DNA of 64,000 bases from Yoonia sp. (GCF_018402175.1 NZ_JAGYJK010000017.1:372001-436000); one strand, 5' to 3'. Positions 18,199 through 27,490 are shown, counted from the stretch's first letter. The notes: generated by a model from the letters alone, not told the origin. Numbers and translations are program-made.

Positions 18199-19004
18199 CC
18201 CCGGCCACCAAGGGACCACCGACCGTGACTGACCACAGCCTGCTTGTCACCAGACTGATGGCATTGGCCGCCGATGACAGCGTGTTCGTCGGTGGCGCGC
18301 GCGTCCTGTCACGGGCCGGATTGCCTGCGCCCCTGACGGCGATCATCACGGAAATCGACTCTACCGTGCTGGAACGGACGCTGGTGTTCGACATCGACGG
18401 CATCGTGCTACGCATGGCGGTGGCGGGTCGCCGCCTGCGCGGGGTGATCGACATCGCGGGTATCCCGCCATCGGCTACAGCCCTGACAGGCCGCGTGCTG
18501 GCGCAAGACGATATCGCCACGACAAAGACGCTTGGCGCGTTTTTGGCGGACGTGTGCAAGGACGCGCAGCAGGTCACCGTGCGGTCGCACCCCGCCGAAC
18601 CGCTGGGCACCCCGTCAGAGGCGGGCATTCCCGCAGCCAGCCTTGTTGGTCTGTGGCAGGTGGTTGACCATGGCACCGGACAATCGCGGATGGCGCGGTT
18701 TCTGGCGGGCAATACCGCTGCGATCCCTGAATTCATCCATGCAACCGCCGGGGTGATCACCGGCACGCAGGGCGATACCGCCAAGCTGGACCCGATCTGG
18801 CGCGACCAGTTCATGGCATTCCGCAAACGGCAACAGGCGATCTTTGCGCATCAGGACGGCCCGCTTTTGGTCTGTCTGGATGGTGGGTCGGGTGACGGGC
18901 ACGGCGTGGCCATCGCGATGACAGGCGACGAGGCCAGCGTGTTCACCTATGACCCCGCGGCAATCAGCGCGATCCTGGCATCGTGGCACAGGATCGCGCA
19001 TTAG
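18195..19004 (+). CDS. Unknown protein closing the kinase/GTPase block
   Basis: This 269-residue protein resembles no family I recognise. It is soluble in appearance, with no signal peptide or membrane segment. The N-terminal half is rich in short hydrophobic strands (LVFDIDGIVLRMAVAG); the C-terminal half contains FRKRQQAIF and a glycine-rich LDGGSGDGHGVAIAM. The ATG at 18195 overlaps the preceding stop. A GTG at 18225 with AAGGGA upstream is an alternative start giving 259 residues. It converges on the HIBADH-like gene one base away, so the block ends here. Confidence 0.62.
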   Translation: MTPATKGPPTVTDHSLLVTRLMALAADDSVFVGGARVLSRAGLPAPLTAIITEIDSTVLERTLVFDIDGIVLRMAVAGRRLRGVIDIAGIPPSATALTGRVLAQDDIATTKTLGAFLADVCKDAQQVTVRSHPAEPLGTPSEAGIPAASLVGLWQVVDHGTGQSRMARFLAGNTAAIPEFIHATAGVITGTQGDTAKLDPIWRDQFMAFRKRQQAIFAHQDGPLLVCLDGGSGDGHGVAIAMTGDEASVFTYDPAAISAILASWHRIAH

Positions 19005-19005
19005 G

Positions 19006-19903
19006 TCACAGCCGCGCGGGAAACCCCGGCGCGCGCAGATCGGTCTGCAACAGATCTTCCAGCAGTTTCACGATCATCGGGGATTGCGCATCGCCGCCAT
19101 AGGCCGCGCGCGCGGCGACATAGGTCTGTTCCGTCGCCCCCGCCAGATCCAGCGGCACGCCGAATTCGCGCCCGAAATCCAGCGCAAAGCCCAGATCCTT
19201 GAGCGCCAGATCAATGTTGAACGCGATGTCATAGGACCCGTTCAAGCACCAGCGCCCCTTCGGTTTCATGCACAAAGGAATTGCCCGATGATGCCTTGAT
19301 CGCATGCCACGCCTGCCCAAGGTCAAGCCCACCACGTTTGGCCAGCATCAGCGCCTCGCCGCAGGCTTTCAGATGGATGAAGGCCAGCATATTGGTGATG
19401 ACCTTGATGATCGACGCCGACCCCAAAGGCCCCATGTGGAACACCTGATTGCCGATGGCCTGCAGCGCGGGCAGATGCAGGTCGAACATATCCTTGTCAC
19501 CCCCCGCCAGCATGGTGATCTGGCCTTGCGCCGCCAGATGCACGCCACCGGTGACAGGCAGTTCCATCATCCGCACGCCGGATGCCGCCGCCTGATCCGC
19601 AAAGGCCAGCACATCGTCGCGGCCAAGCGTGGACATTTCGATCCAATGCGCGCCGGGTTTCATCATGGGCAGGATGCGCGCCAGCACCTGTGCCGTGACG
19701 GCAGGCGACGGCAGACAGGTGATGACATGGTCAACCGATGCCGCCACCGCCTCTGGCGTGTCGGCCCATTGCGCACCGGCGGCGCAAACTGCATCGCCCG
19801 CCGCGCGGTTCAGGTCGGTGACGGTCAGCTCCATCCCTGCGCGCCGCAGGCTGGCGGCGCAATGCCCGCCCAGATTGCCCAGCCCGATATAGCCGTAATG
19901 CAT
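19006..19903 (-). CDS. 3-hydroxyisobutyrate-dehydrogenase-like NAD-binding protein (frameshifted)
   Basis: This enzyme is of the beta-hydroxyacid dehydrogenase family. The first frame has the NAD loop GYIGLGNLGG (residues 4-13), the substrate motif ELPVTGGVHLAAQG and the catalytic-lysine region GSASIIKVITNM. The frame breaks near 19243: GTGCTTGAACGG where GTGCTGAACGG would continue L-N-G-S-Y-D. The second frame gives the C-terminal helices (IDLALKDLGFALDFG). The total is 898 bp, 299 codons plus one. It starts 10 bp after the MttB-family gene, so the two are co-transcribed and probably work in one catabolic route; the substrate is not evident. Confidence 0.85.
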
Positions 19904-19913
19904 CGCGCGCCCC

Positions 19914-21452
19914 TTATTCGAAATAAATGCGGTAATCCGCACGGATCGCAGCATCGACATCCACGTCGATCTGCCGCCCCGCCTTGGCCAGAATGGTATT
20001 CTTGCGCGCGATTGCCTTGTCCAGCAGCATGGGCCGGTCGGCCTCGACCCATTCCTTGGGGCTCATCCGGTTGCCAAGCACGGGATAGATATATTCCGTC
20101 TGCATCAGTTGCAGCGTCTGGTCGGACCCAAGGTAATGGCCCAGCCCGCCAAGGCAGACCGCCTTCATCGCCTCGATCGAGGTGCTGTCTTCGGTCACGT
20201 CGATCCCGCGCACGCAGCGCATGACCTGCCCCAGAATGTCATCGCCCAAGACCAAGGATTCCAGACAGAACCCCAGCAGGGATGCATGCATCCCCACGGC
20301 CTCGTAAACCATGTTCAGCCCCGACAGGCCCGCAAGGACATTGGTGATCCCTTGTTCCCAGCCAGCCTGCATGTCGGGCAGCTTGCTGTCGGAAATCCCC
20401 GCAGCGGCCCCCCCCGGCAGGCCATAGAAATGATGCATCTGCGCGCAGCCCGCCGTCAGCAGCGCCTGTTCGGCCGATCCGCCCGACATCGCCCCCGTGC
20501 GCAGGTCCGACACAAACGGCCATGTGCCGAAAATCGCCGGATGCCCCGGCGCCATGGCATTGACATAGACGACACCCGCCAGACATTCCGCCACCGCCTG
20601 CACGATGGCCAGCGCGATGGGCGCGGGCGCCGTCGCCCCCGCCTGCCCTGCGGACAGCAGCAGCACGGGCATCCCGCCGCGAATGCAGCTTTCCATCGCC
20701 ATGCAGCTTTCCTCGGCGAATTTCATCGGCGGGACGACAAAGCAGTTCGAATTGGAAATGAAGGGCCGCGCGCGCCATGCCGCCTCGCCCCCTGCGATCC
20801 GGTGGATCATGTCGAAACCGGGGGCCACATGCGACGGGTCGCTGAAGGAGGTGCCGACATGTTTGGTGGTGCCTGAACAGCAGGCATAGATCGTGTTCAG
20901 ATCCATTTCGAGGTTATCAAGAACATCGCGGCAGACCATGGCGCGCTGAAAGAAATGCACGTTATCAAGGTTATGCGTGATCCGTGCCGCATCGAACAGG
21001 TCCTGCGCCGTGCTGTCACGGTAGGTGTTGGTCGCAAGGTCCACGATATGCACCGCCGCCCCCGCCGTGCCGAAATGCACGTTGGTGCCGGACAGGTGCA
21101 GGTCGTGTTTCGGGTCGCGGCCGAACAGCGTGATATCGCGCGCGGCCTTGGCCAGCATATCCTCGACCAAGGCACGCGGAAACCGTAACCGCCTGTCATC
21201 GCCAAGGATCGCACCGGCGCGGGTCATGATCTCGATTCCCGATTGCGGGGCTTGGGACAGGCCGATCTGTTCCAGCGCATCAAGGGCTGCGTGGTGGATG
21301 CGCAGCACCTCGGCATCGGTCAAAACCTTGAGCCGGCCACCGGGCATACCCGCGCGCACGGGGCGTTTATCCTCGGCCAAGGGTGCAGAACGCAAGGCGA
21401 CCCGCGCGGCACGGCCACCGCTGCGGGATTTCAACTGGATCGTGTCGGACAT
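19914..21452 (-). CDS. Trimethylamine methyltransferase (MttB) family protein
   Basis: This 512-residue protein belongs to the MttB superfamily, corrinoid-dependent methyltransferases that demethylate quaternary or tertiary amines. Family stretches seen include HFGTAGAAVHIVDL, PFISNSNCFVVPP and GGSAEQALLTAGCAQMHHFYGLPGG. The frame is open throughout with no internal TAG, so it is a non-pyrrolysine type, as in glycine-betaine methyltransferase (MtgB-like) members. No corrinoid protein is encoded next to it, so its partner is elsewhere. The start MSDTIQLKSRSGG is chosen over an ATG 15 codons upstream. A divergent LysR gene probably controls it. Confidence 0.9.
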   Translation of the reverse strand: MSDTIQLKSRSGGRAARVALRSAPLAEDKRPVRAGMPGGRLKVLTDAEVLRIHHAALDALEQIGLSQAPQSGIEIMTRAGAILGDDRRLRFPRALVEDMLAKAARDITLFGRDPKHDLHLSGTNVHFGTAGAAVHIVDLATNTYRDSTAQDLFDAARITHNLDNVHFFQRAMVCRDVLDNLEMDLNTIYACCSGTTKHVGTSFSDPSHVAPGFDMIHRIAGGEAAWRARPFISNSNCFVVPPMKFAEESCMAMESCIRGGMPVLLLSAGQAGATAPAPIALAIVQAVAECLAGVVYVNAMAPGHPAIFGTWPFVSDLRTGAMSGGSAEQALLTAGCAQMHHFYGLPGGAAAGISDSKLPDMQAGWEQGITNVLAGLSGLNMVYEAVGMHASLLGFCLESLVLGDDILGQVMRCVRGIDVTEDSTSIEAMKAVCLGGLGHYLGSDQTLQLMQTEYIYPVLGNRMSPKEWVEADRPMLLDKAIARKNTILAKAGRQIDVDVDAAIRADYRIYFE

Positions 21453-21530
21453 GGGAAACTCCACAGGGGATACTGCGCGATCCTGCGCGCAAACCACACA
21501 TCTGGCAATCAGGCATTCCGGTTGTTATTG

Positions 21531-21545
21531 ATCGGGATCACCGAT
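21531..21545. promoter_or_regulatory. Putative LysR-type operator (T-N11-A)
   Basis: ATCGG and CCGAT flank GATCA, a 15-bp inverted repeat that fits the T-N11-A pattern of LysR regulators. It lies 18 bp before the LysR start and 78 bp before the divergent MttB-family gene, the usual place for such a site. Confidence 0.5.
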
Positions 21546-21563
21546 TAGGGCAGAGTGATTTCC

Positions 21564-22466
21564 ATGCAGATAGAATTGATCGAAACCTTCCTTGATCTGT
21601 GCGAAACGCGCAGCTTCAACCAGACAGCCGAACGGCTGGGGGTGACGCAATCCACGATCTCGGGCCGGATCAAGGCGCTGGAAAAGGCGATTGGACGGCC
21701 ACTGTTCACCCGTTCACGCGCAGGCACGGCGCTGACCACCGAAGGGCTGCGGTTCGAACCCCATGCCCGCAGCCTGCGGCACAGCTGGATCACCGCGCTG
21801 AACGCGACGCGCGACAGCGGGATCGCGGGGGTGACCATGCGCATCGGGTTGCAGCACGACCTTGTCGGCATGGCGATCAGCGCGCTGATCGGGCAATTCC
21901 GCGCCGCCCTGCCCGATACGGTATTTTTCTTCGAGGCCGATTATTCCGCGCAGATGTGCGCCGATCTGGTGACGGGGGCGCAGGATGTGGCGGTGCTTTA
22001 CACGCCAAAAATCCACCCCGATCTTTATTTCCAGACCTTGGGCGAGGTGCCTTATCTGATGGTCTCTACCCATGCGACCCGGCTGAGCGAGCTGCGCGCC
22101 GACAGCTATATCCTTGCCAATTACGCCCCCGCTTTTGCGCAAAGCCATGCCGCCCTGCTGCCCGATCTGACCAATGTATCGCTATCCATCGGGCAGAACG
22201 CGGCGATGGTCGATCTGGTCACATCGCTGGCAGGCAGCGCCTATGTGCTGGCCCCGTCCGCACAGGCGCTGATCGCGGCAGGCCAGTGCCATCTGGTGAC
22301 GGATGCGCCCGTCATCACCCAGCCGGTCTTTGCCGGTGTCACCCTGCGCAACCGGCACCGTGCGGCCTATCGGCGGATGGTGCGGATACTCGACGGCCAT
22401 TTCGGATCCTCGCCGCCGATGACCGCAGGCCGGTCCTTGCGGATGACGCGCAGCGGCGCGCACTGA
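21564..22466 (+). CDS. LysR-family transcriptional regulator
   Basis: This 300-residue regulator has a winged helix at residues 1-60 (ETFLDLCETRSFNQTAERLGVTQ, split here as ETFLDLC and SFNQTAERLGVTQSTIS), followed by the linker helix and a periplasmic-binding-like effector domain from about residue 90. It is divergent from the MttB-family gene with a T-N11-A site between, so it probably activates that operon and represses itself. The inducer may be a methylated amine, by context only. The ATG at 21564 is preferred to a GTG three codons earlier. Confidence 0.92.
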   Translation: MQIELIETFLDLCETRSFNQTAERLGVTQSTISGRIKALEKAIGRPLFTRSRAGTALTTEGLRFEPHARSLRHSWITALNATRDSGIAGVTMRIGLQHDLVGMAISALIGQFRAALPDTVFFFEADYSAQMCADLVTGAQDVAVLYTPKIHPDLYFQTLGEVPYLMVSTHATRLSELRADSYILANYAPAFAQSHAALLPDLTNVSLSIGQNAAMVDLVTSLAGSAYVLAPSAQALIAAGQCHLVTDAPVITQPVFAGVTLRNRHRAAYRRMVRILDGHFGSSPPMTAGRSLRMTRSGAH

Positions 22467-22533
22467 CTGCGGCAGATCGCCCTTGCAACGCGCGAAGCAT
22501 TGACGAACAAAAGAAGAACATTAATGTGGCATC

Positions 22534-23766
22534 ATGGTAAAAATGACCCTGCAAGACAAGCTCGCGATTCTGTCGGATGCCGCGAAATATGATGCCTCCT
22601 GCGCCTCGTCTGGAGGCGAAAGGCGGGATTCGCGCAAGGGCGGCCTTGGATCATCCGGCGGCGCGGGTATTTGCCATGCCTATACGCCGGACGGGCGGTG
22701 TATTTCGCTGCTGAAAATCCTGATGACCAATTTCTGCATTTTTGACTGCGCCTATTGCATCAACCGCGTTTCGTCCAACGTGGAACGGGCAAGGTTTTCT
22801 GTCGAAGAGGTCGTGACCCTGACGCTGGAATTCTACCGGCGCAATTACATCGAAGGGCTGTTTTTATCCTCGGGCATCATCAAATCGCCCGACCAGACCA
22901 TGGGCGACATGGCGCGGATCGCGAAAAGCCTGCGGGTGGATCACGGGTTTCGCGGCTATATCCACCTGAAAACCATCCCCGATGCAGCGCCAGAACTGAT
23001 CAAGGAGGCGGGGCTTTACGCCGACCGTCTGTCGATCAATGTGGAACTGCCGCAGGATGCATCCTTGCGCAAATTCGCCCCCGAAAAGCGCCCCGAAACC
23101 ATCCGCGCCAGCATGGCGCAGGTCCGGCTGGAAGGCGAGGCCGCCAAGGACAAATCCCACACCGGCAAACGCCCGCCAAAGTTTGCGCCTGCGGGTCAAA
23201 GCACGCAGATGATCGTCGGCGCGGACGGCACCGATGACGTGACGATCCTGAACAGCGCGACGCGGCTTTATTCCGGCTATAAACTGCGGCGGGTCTATTA
23301 TTCGGCGTTTTCCCCGATCCCCGATGCATCCGTCATGCTGCCGCTGGTGCAGCCGCCCTTGGTGCGCGAACACCGGCTGTATCAGGCGGATTGGCTGCTG
23401 CGGTTCTACGGCTTCACCGCCGAGGAGATTGCGACCGGCACCAACGCCGGCCATCTTGATCTGGAACTGGACCCCAAACTGGCATGGGCGCTGCAGCACC
23501 GCGCGCAGTTTCCGGTCGATGTGAACCGCGCCAGCCGCGATATGCTGCTGCGCGTGCCGGGGTTCGGCACGCGGATCGTGGACCGGATCATCGCGACACG
23601 GCGCAATGGCGCCTTGCGGTACGAAGATCTGGTGCGCATGGGGGCCTTGATGAAAAAGGCCAAGGCTTTCGTCACCATGCCCGGCTGGACCCCTGCCGCG
23701 ATGACCGACAGCGTGGATTTGCGCGCGCGTTTCGCGCCACCGCCCCAACAATTGCAACTGATTTGA
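22534..23766 (+). CDS. Radical SAM protein of the UdgX-linked putative DNA-repair family
   Basis: This 410-residue enzyme has the 4Fe-4S motif CIFDCAYC (Cys68, 72, 75) that binds S-adenosylmethionine. Near the C-terminus it has helix-hairpin-helix sequence (FPVDVNRASRDMLLRVPGFG), which suggests DNA contact. It fits the family named putative DNA modification/repair radical SAM protein, which is found next to UdgX. Its stop overlaps the TTG start of the DUF4130-UdgX gene. The reaction is not established as far as I know. Confidence 0.9.
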   Translation: MVKMTLQDKLAILSDAAKYDASCASSGGERRDSRKGGLGSSGGAGICHAYTPDGRCISLLKILMTNFCIFDCAYCINRVSSNVERARFSVEEVVTLTLEFYRRNYIEGLFLSSGIIKSPDQTMGDMARIAKSLRVDHGFRGYIHLKTIPDAAPELIKEAGLYADRLSINVELPQDASLRKFAPEKRPETIRASMAQVRLEGEAAKDKSHTGKRPPKFAPAGQSTQMIVGADGTDDVTILNSATRLYSGYKLRRVYYSAFSPIPDASVMLPLVQPPLVREHRLYQADWLLRFYGFTAEEIATGTNAGHLDLELDPKLAWALQHRAQFPVDVNRASRDMLLRVPGFGTRIVDRIIATRRNGALRYEDLVRMGALMKKAKAFVTMPGWTPAAMTDSVDLRARFAPPPQQLQLI

Positions 23767-25190
23767 CCTATGCCGTCACGCTGCCCGATCTTGGCACGCT
23801 GGACGCATGGCGTGATGCTGCACGGATCGCCATTTCGCACCGGATTGCGCCGGACCTGATCGACTGGTCGGGGGGTGGCGGATTGTTTGCGGCGAGCCCC
23901 CTGCCCGACCAGCAAGGGCCGCATCAGGCCAAGGTGCCTGCCGCCTTCTTCGACATCGCCAGATCCGCGATCTGGCATAAATCACCCGACCGCGCGGCGT
24001 TGCTGTATCAAGCTCTCTGGCGGATCGACCGGCGCGATGGCGATCCATTGTCGTCCGCCGATCCGCTGGGGCGGCGGTTGCAACTGCTGGCCAAGAACGT
24101 GCGCCGCGACATTCACAAGATGCATGCCTTCGTGCGGTTCCGAGAATTGCCCGGCGATAGCGCCCGCCGCCGTTTCGCGGCATGGTTCGAACCGGAACAC
24201 CACACATTGGAACCCGGTGTGCCGTTCTTTGCCAAACGGTTCGCCGATATGGACTGGATGATCGCCACGCCCGCCCTGACCGCGCATTTCGAAGGCGGCA
24301 AGCTGCGATTTGGCCCCGCCGCCGCCCGCCCCGATCTGCCGGATGATGCGTCCGAATCCCTTTGGGCCACCTATTTCGCCAATATCTTCAACCCCGCGCG
24401 GATCAAGCTGGATGCGATGCGATCCGAGATGCCCAAGAAATACTGGAAAAACCTGCCCGAAACCGCGCTGATCCCCGCGATGCTGAAAGACGCCGAAGCC
24501 CGCGTGCAGCGGATGCGCGCGGCTGGCAGCACCCCAGCCCGCCCCGGTGCGGCGGCAGTTTCCACCCGCTACCGTGCCGCGATGCCGCAAGCGGTGGATT
24601 TACCCGACAGCTTGGATCAGGCGCACGAGGCGGCCATGCAATGCCGCCGCTGCGGTTTGTGCGAAAAGGCGACGCAGACGGTCTGGGGCACAGGTGCGCC
24701 GGATGCCGCGCTGATGATCGTGGGCGAACAACCGGGCGACCGCGAAGATCTGGCAGGCAAGCCCTTTGTCGGCCCTGCGGGGCAGGTGTTACGGCAGGCG
24801 ATGGCCGAGGCGGGGGTTGATCCCGCCGCCACCTGGCTGACCAATGCGGTCAAGCATTTCAAATTCACCCCGCGCGGCAAAAGGCGCATCCACCAATCGC
24901 CTGACAAGTCGGAAATCGACCATTGCCGCTGGTGGCTGGGGCTGGAACTGGGGTTCGCGCAACCGAAACTGACGGTCGCACTGGGTGCAACGGCGGCCTA
25001 TGCGTTGACCGGCAATGCCGCCCCGATAGCTGACCGGCAGGGCAGGATCGAACAGGGCCTGCACAACGGGCCGGTGCTGGTGACATGGCATCCGTCCTAT
25101 ATCCTGCGCCTGACAGATGCGGCGGCACAGGCCACAGCGCGCGCTGATCTGACAGCCGCCCTTTACGAAGCGGCGCGCCGCGCCACTTAG
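23763..25190 (+). CDS. DUF4130-UdgX fusion: uracil-DNA glycosylase
   Basis: This 475-residue two-domain protein has a DUF4130 domain at about residues 65-245 (HKMHAFVRF) and a UdgX-type uracil-DNA glycosylase at about 290-475. The UdgX part has CRRCGLC iron-sulfur cysteines, motif GEQPGDREDLAG (from residue 320) and the diagnostic KRRIH loop (373-377), whose histidine becomes covalently bound at the uracil site in characterised UdgX. HPSYILR is the late motif. The start is a TTG at 23763 overlapping the radical SAM stop; no in-frame ATG or GTG fits better. It forms a coupled pair with the radical SAM gene. Confidence 0.9.
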   Translation: MTYAVTLPDLGTLDAWRDAARIAISHRIAPDLIDWSGGGGLFAASPLPDQQGPHQAKVPAAFFDIARSAIWHKSPDRAALLYQALWRIDRRDGDPLSSADPLGRRLQLLAKNVRRDIHKMHAFVRFRELPGDSARRRFAAWFEPEHHTLEPGVPFFAKRFADMDWMIATPALTAHFEGGKLRFGPAAARPDLPDDASESLWATYFANIFNPARIKLDAMRSEMPKKYWKNLPETALIPAMLKDAEARVQRMRAAGSTPARPGAAAVSTRYRAAMPQAVDLPDSLDQAHEAAMQCRRCGLCEKATQTVWGTGAPDAALMIVGEQPGDREDLAGKPFVGPAGQVLRQAMAEAGVDPAATWLTNAVKHFKFTPRGKRRIHQSPDKSEIDHCRWWLGLELGFAQPKLTVALGATAAYALTGNAAPIADRQGRIEQGLHNGPVLVTWHPSYILRLTDAAAQATARADLTAALYEAARRAT

Positions 25191-25216
25191 CAGGTGATGC
25201 AGACCAAAGGTGCCCA

Positions 25217-26563
25217 GTGACCCGACCCGATGACAGATTACGCGGCACGCCCGTCCCGACAGGCCGCGCGAACCGCCTTTTGCGTATGGGCGGGATCGCC
25301 GCGGGGATCGCGGGCGGTGTCGCGTCAGGCGGCTTGCGGCGTCTGGCCAGCGGGCAGCGCCCCGGCATGGCGGATCTGTTGCTGACGCCCGCCAATGCGC
25401 TGCGGCTGACCGATGGTCTGGCACAGATGCGCGGTGCCGCGCTGAAGATGGGGCAGATGCTGTCGATGGATACCGGTGTCGTGTTGTCGCCCGAACTGAC
25501 CGCGATCCTGGCGCGGTTGCGCGATGATGCCCGCCACATGCCGCCCAAGCAGCTCCAAGCCGCGCTGAACGCGCAATGGGGCGAAGGCTGGCGCAAACGC
25601 TTTGCCGCGTTCGACGTGCGCCCCTTTGCCGCCGCCTCCATCGGGCAGGTGCATCGCGCCACGACGCATGATGGCCGCGACCTGGCGATCAAGGTGCAAT
25701 ATCCGGGCGTGCGCGCCAGTATCGACAGCGATGTGGACAATATCGCAGGGCTGATGCGCCTACCCGGCCTGTTGCCGCGCGGCATGGATATCGCCCCGCT
25801 GCTGGACGCTGCGAAACAGCAGTTGCATGAAGAGGCTGATTACAGCGCCGAAGCCGCGCATTTGCGCCGTTTTGGCGCCCTGCTGGCAGGGTCGAAGGAT
25901 TTCATCGTCCCGCAGGTGCAGGAAGATTTCAGCACCGATGCGGTGCTGGCGATGACCTATATCACAGCTGATCCCGTCGATGTGCTGGTGGATGCGCCGC
26001 AGGATATCCGCGACCGTGCGGCACGCGATCTGATCGATCTGGTGCTGCGCGAACTCTTTACCTTTGGGGCGATGCAGACCGACCCCAACCTTGCCAATTA
26101 CCGCGTAGACCACGCGACAGGCCGGATCGTCCTGCTGGATTTCGGGGCGGTGCGCGGGATAAATCCCGCGCAACAGGCCACGTTCCGCAACCTGATGAAC
26201 GCGGGGCTGGATGATGACAGCGTGGCGATCAGGCAGGCGATGCTGGATATCGGCTATTTCGGCACAGCAACGCCGCCGCAGCATCAGGACCTGATCCAAG
26301 CGATGTTCGACACCGCGATGGTGCCTTTGCGGCAGGATACGCCGTTCGATTTCGGCGCAACGAACCTGTTGGAACGGTTGCGCGACATGGGCATGGTGAT
26401 CGGCAATGACCGCGACCTGATGCATGTCCCCCCCGCTGAAACGCTGTTCCTGCATCGCAAGATCGGCGGCATGTATCTGCTGGCCACCAAACTGCGCGCG
26501 CGGGTCAATCTGCGCGCCTTGCTCGAAAATTACCGCACAGGACCCCAAAACGATGGCATCTGA
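25217..26563 (+). CDS. ABC1/AarF (UbiB-like) atypical kinase
   Basis: This 448-residue protein is of the UbiB/ADCK family. Key features are the KxGQ motif (LKMGQML, about residues 76-82), the alanine-rich nucleotide loop AAASIGQVHRA (about 139-149), IKVQYPG and LDFGAVR. UbiB proteins are ATPases or kinases that support ubiquinone synthesis or extraction from membranes. The start is GTG at 25217. It is followed by an FAD oxidoreductase, a membrane methyltransferase-like gene and a UbiG-like gene, which hints at lipid or quinone metabolism. It lacks the long C-terminal membrane segments of UbiB proper. Confidence 0.88.
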   Translation: MTRPDDRLRGTPVPTGRANRLLRMGGIAAGIAGGVASGGLRRLASGQRPGMADLLLTPANALRLTDGLAQMRGAALKMGQMLSMDTGVVLSPELTAILARLRDDARHMPPKQLQAALNAQWGEGWRKRFAAFDVRPFAAASIGQVHRATTHDGRDLAIKVQYPGVRASIDSDVDNIAGLMRLPGLLPRGMDIAPLLDAAKQQLHEEADYSAEAAHLRRFGALLAGSKDFIVPQVQEDFSTDAVLAMTYITADPVDVLVDAPQDIRDRAARDLIDLVLRELFTFGAMQTDPNLANYRVDHATGRIVLLDFGAVRGINPAQQATFRNLMNAGLDDDSVAIRQAMLDIGYFGTATPPQHQDLIQAMFDTAMVPLRQDTPFDFGATNLLERLRDMGMVIGNDRDLMHVPPAETLFLHRKIGGMYLLATKLRARVNLRALLENYRTGPQNDGI

Positions 26564-26578
26564 CCCTGACAACCCCCC

Positions 26579-27490
26579 GTGATCGTGATCGGCGCGGGCA
26601 TCACCGGACTGACCGTTGCACGCAGGCTGGCGGATGCTGGCCGCGCCGTGCTGGTGCTGGACAAGGGCCGCGGCATCGGCGGGCGTGTGGCGACACGGCG
26701 GGCAGCGGGGCTGCATTTTGACCATGGCGCACAATATGTCAGCGCGCGGGGCGCAGGTTTTGCAGCACTTTTGGGGAAACTGACGGTCACCGGCCATGTC
26801 GGCACATGGCAGGACGGGCACGTCGGCACCCCCGGCATGTCGGCGCTGGCCAAGGGGATCGGCGCATGGCTGGACCTGCGGCAAGAGGCGCTGGTCACCG
26901 GCTTGTCGCGTGATGGCGATGGCTGGCGGGTGTATTTGGGGGATGAGACGCTGGCAGCGTCCCAAGTGATCTGCACCGTCCCCACCCCGCAGGTGGCAGG
27001 GATCATCGGTGCGGATCATCCGCTGATCGCACGGCTGACGGATGTCGCCTATGCGCCGAACCTGACGCTGATGGCAGCGATCGACGGGCCTGCGCCCTTC
27101 GTTGTCGCCCACGACCCTGACGCCGATCTGGCATGGATCGCGCAGGACAGCACGAAACCTGACCGCCCGCAGGGGCCAGTGGCTTGGGTGGTGCAAGCCA
27201 GCACCGCGTTCAGCGCAACCCATCTGGAACTGGACAAGGATGCCATCGCCGATCTGATGCTGCCCTTGCTGCTGGACCGTCTGGGGGCGACAGCGGCGCA
27301 GGTCCGCTACACTGCTGCCCATCGCTGGCGGTATTCGCAGGTAACGCAGGCCTTGGGCGAAGCGTTCCTGCGCGATGATACCGGCACGCTGTATCTGGGC
27401 GGCGACTGGTGCCTTGGGCCAAAGGTCGAAGACGCATGGACCAGCGGCACCGCGATTGCCGATGACCTGTTGGCGCAGCATGCTGGCTGA
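26579..27490 (+). CDS. NAD(P)/FAD-dependent oxidoreductase (renalase-like)
   Basis: This 303-residue flavoprotein opens with the dinucleotide fold VIGAGITGLTVARRLADAG, the GRG motif LDKGRGIGGRVATRR and HFDHGAQY, and closes with YLGGDWCLGPKVEDAW for FAD binding. This fits the renalase/amine-oxidase-like group. The substrate is not known. The start is GTG at 26579, because the fold begins directly there; the gap to the ABC1 gene is 15 bp. The end overlaps the next gene by 11 bp. Confidence 0.85.
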   Translation: MIVIGAGITGLTVARRLADAGRAVLVLDKGRGIGGRVATRRAAGLHFDHGAQYVSARGAGFAALLGKLTVTGHVGTWQDGHVGTPGMSALAKGIGAWLDLRQEALVTGLSRDGDGWRVYLGDETLAASQVICTVPTPQVAGIIGADHPLIARLTDVAYAPNLTLMAAIDGPAPFVVAHDPDADLAWIAQDSTKPDRPQGPVAWVVQASTAFSATHLELDKDAIADLMLPLLLDRLGATAAQVRYTAAHRWRYSQVTQALGEAFLRDDTGTLYLGGDWCLGPKVEDAWTSGTAIADDLLAQHAG

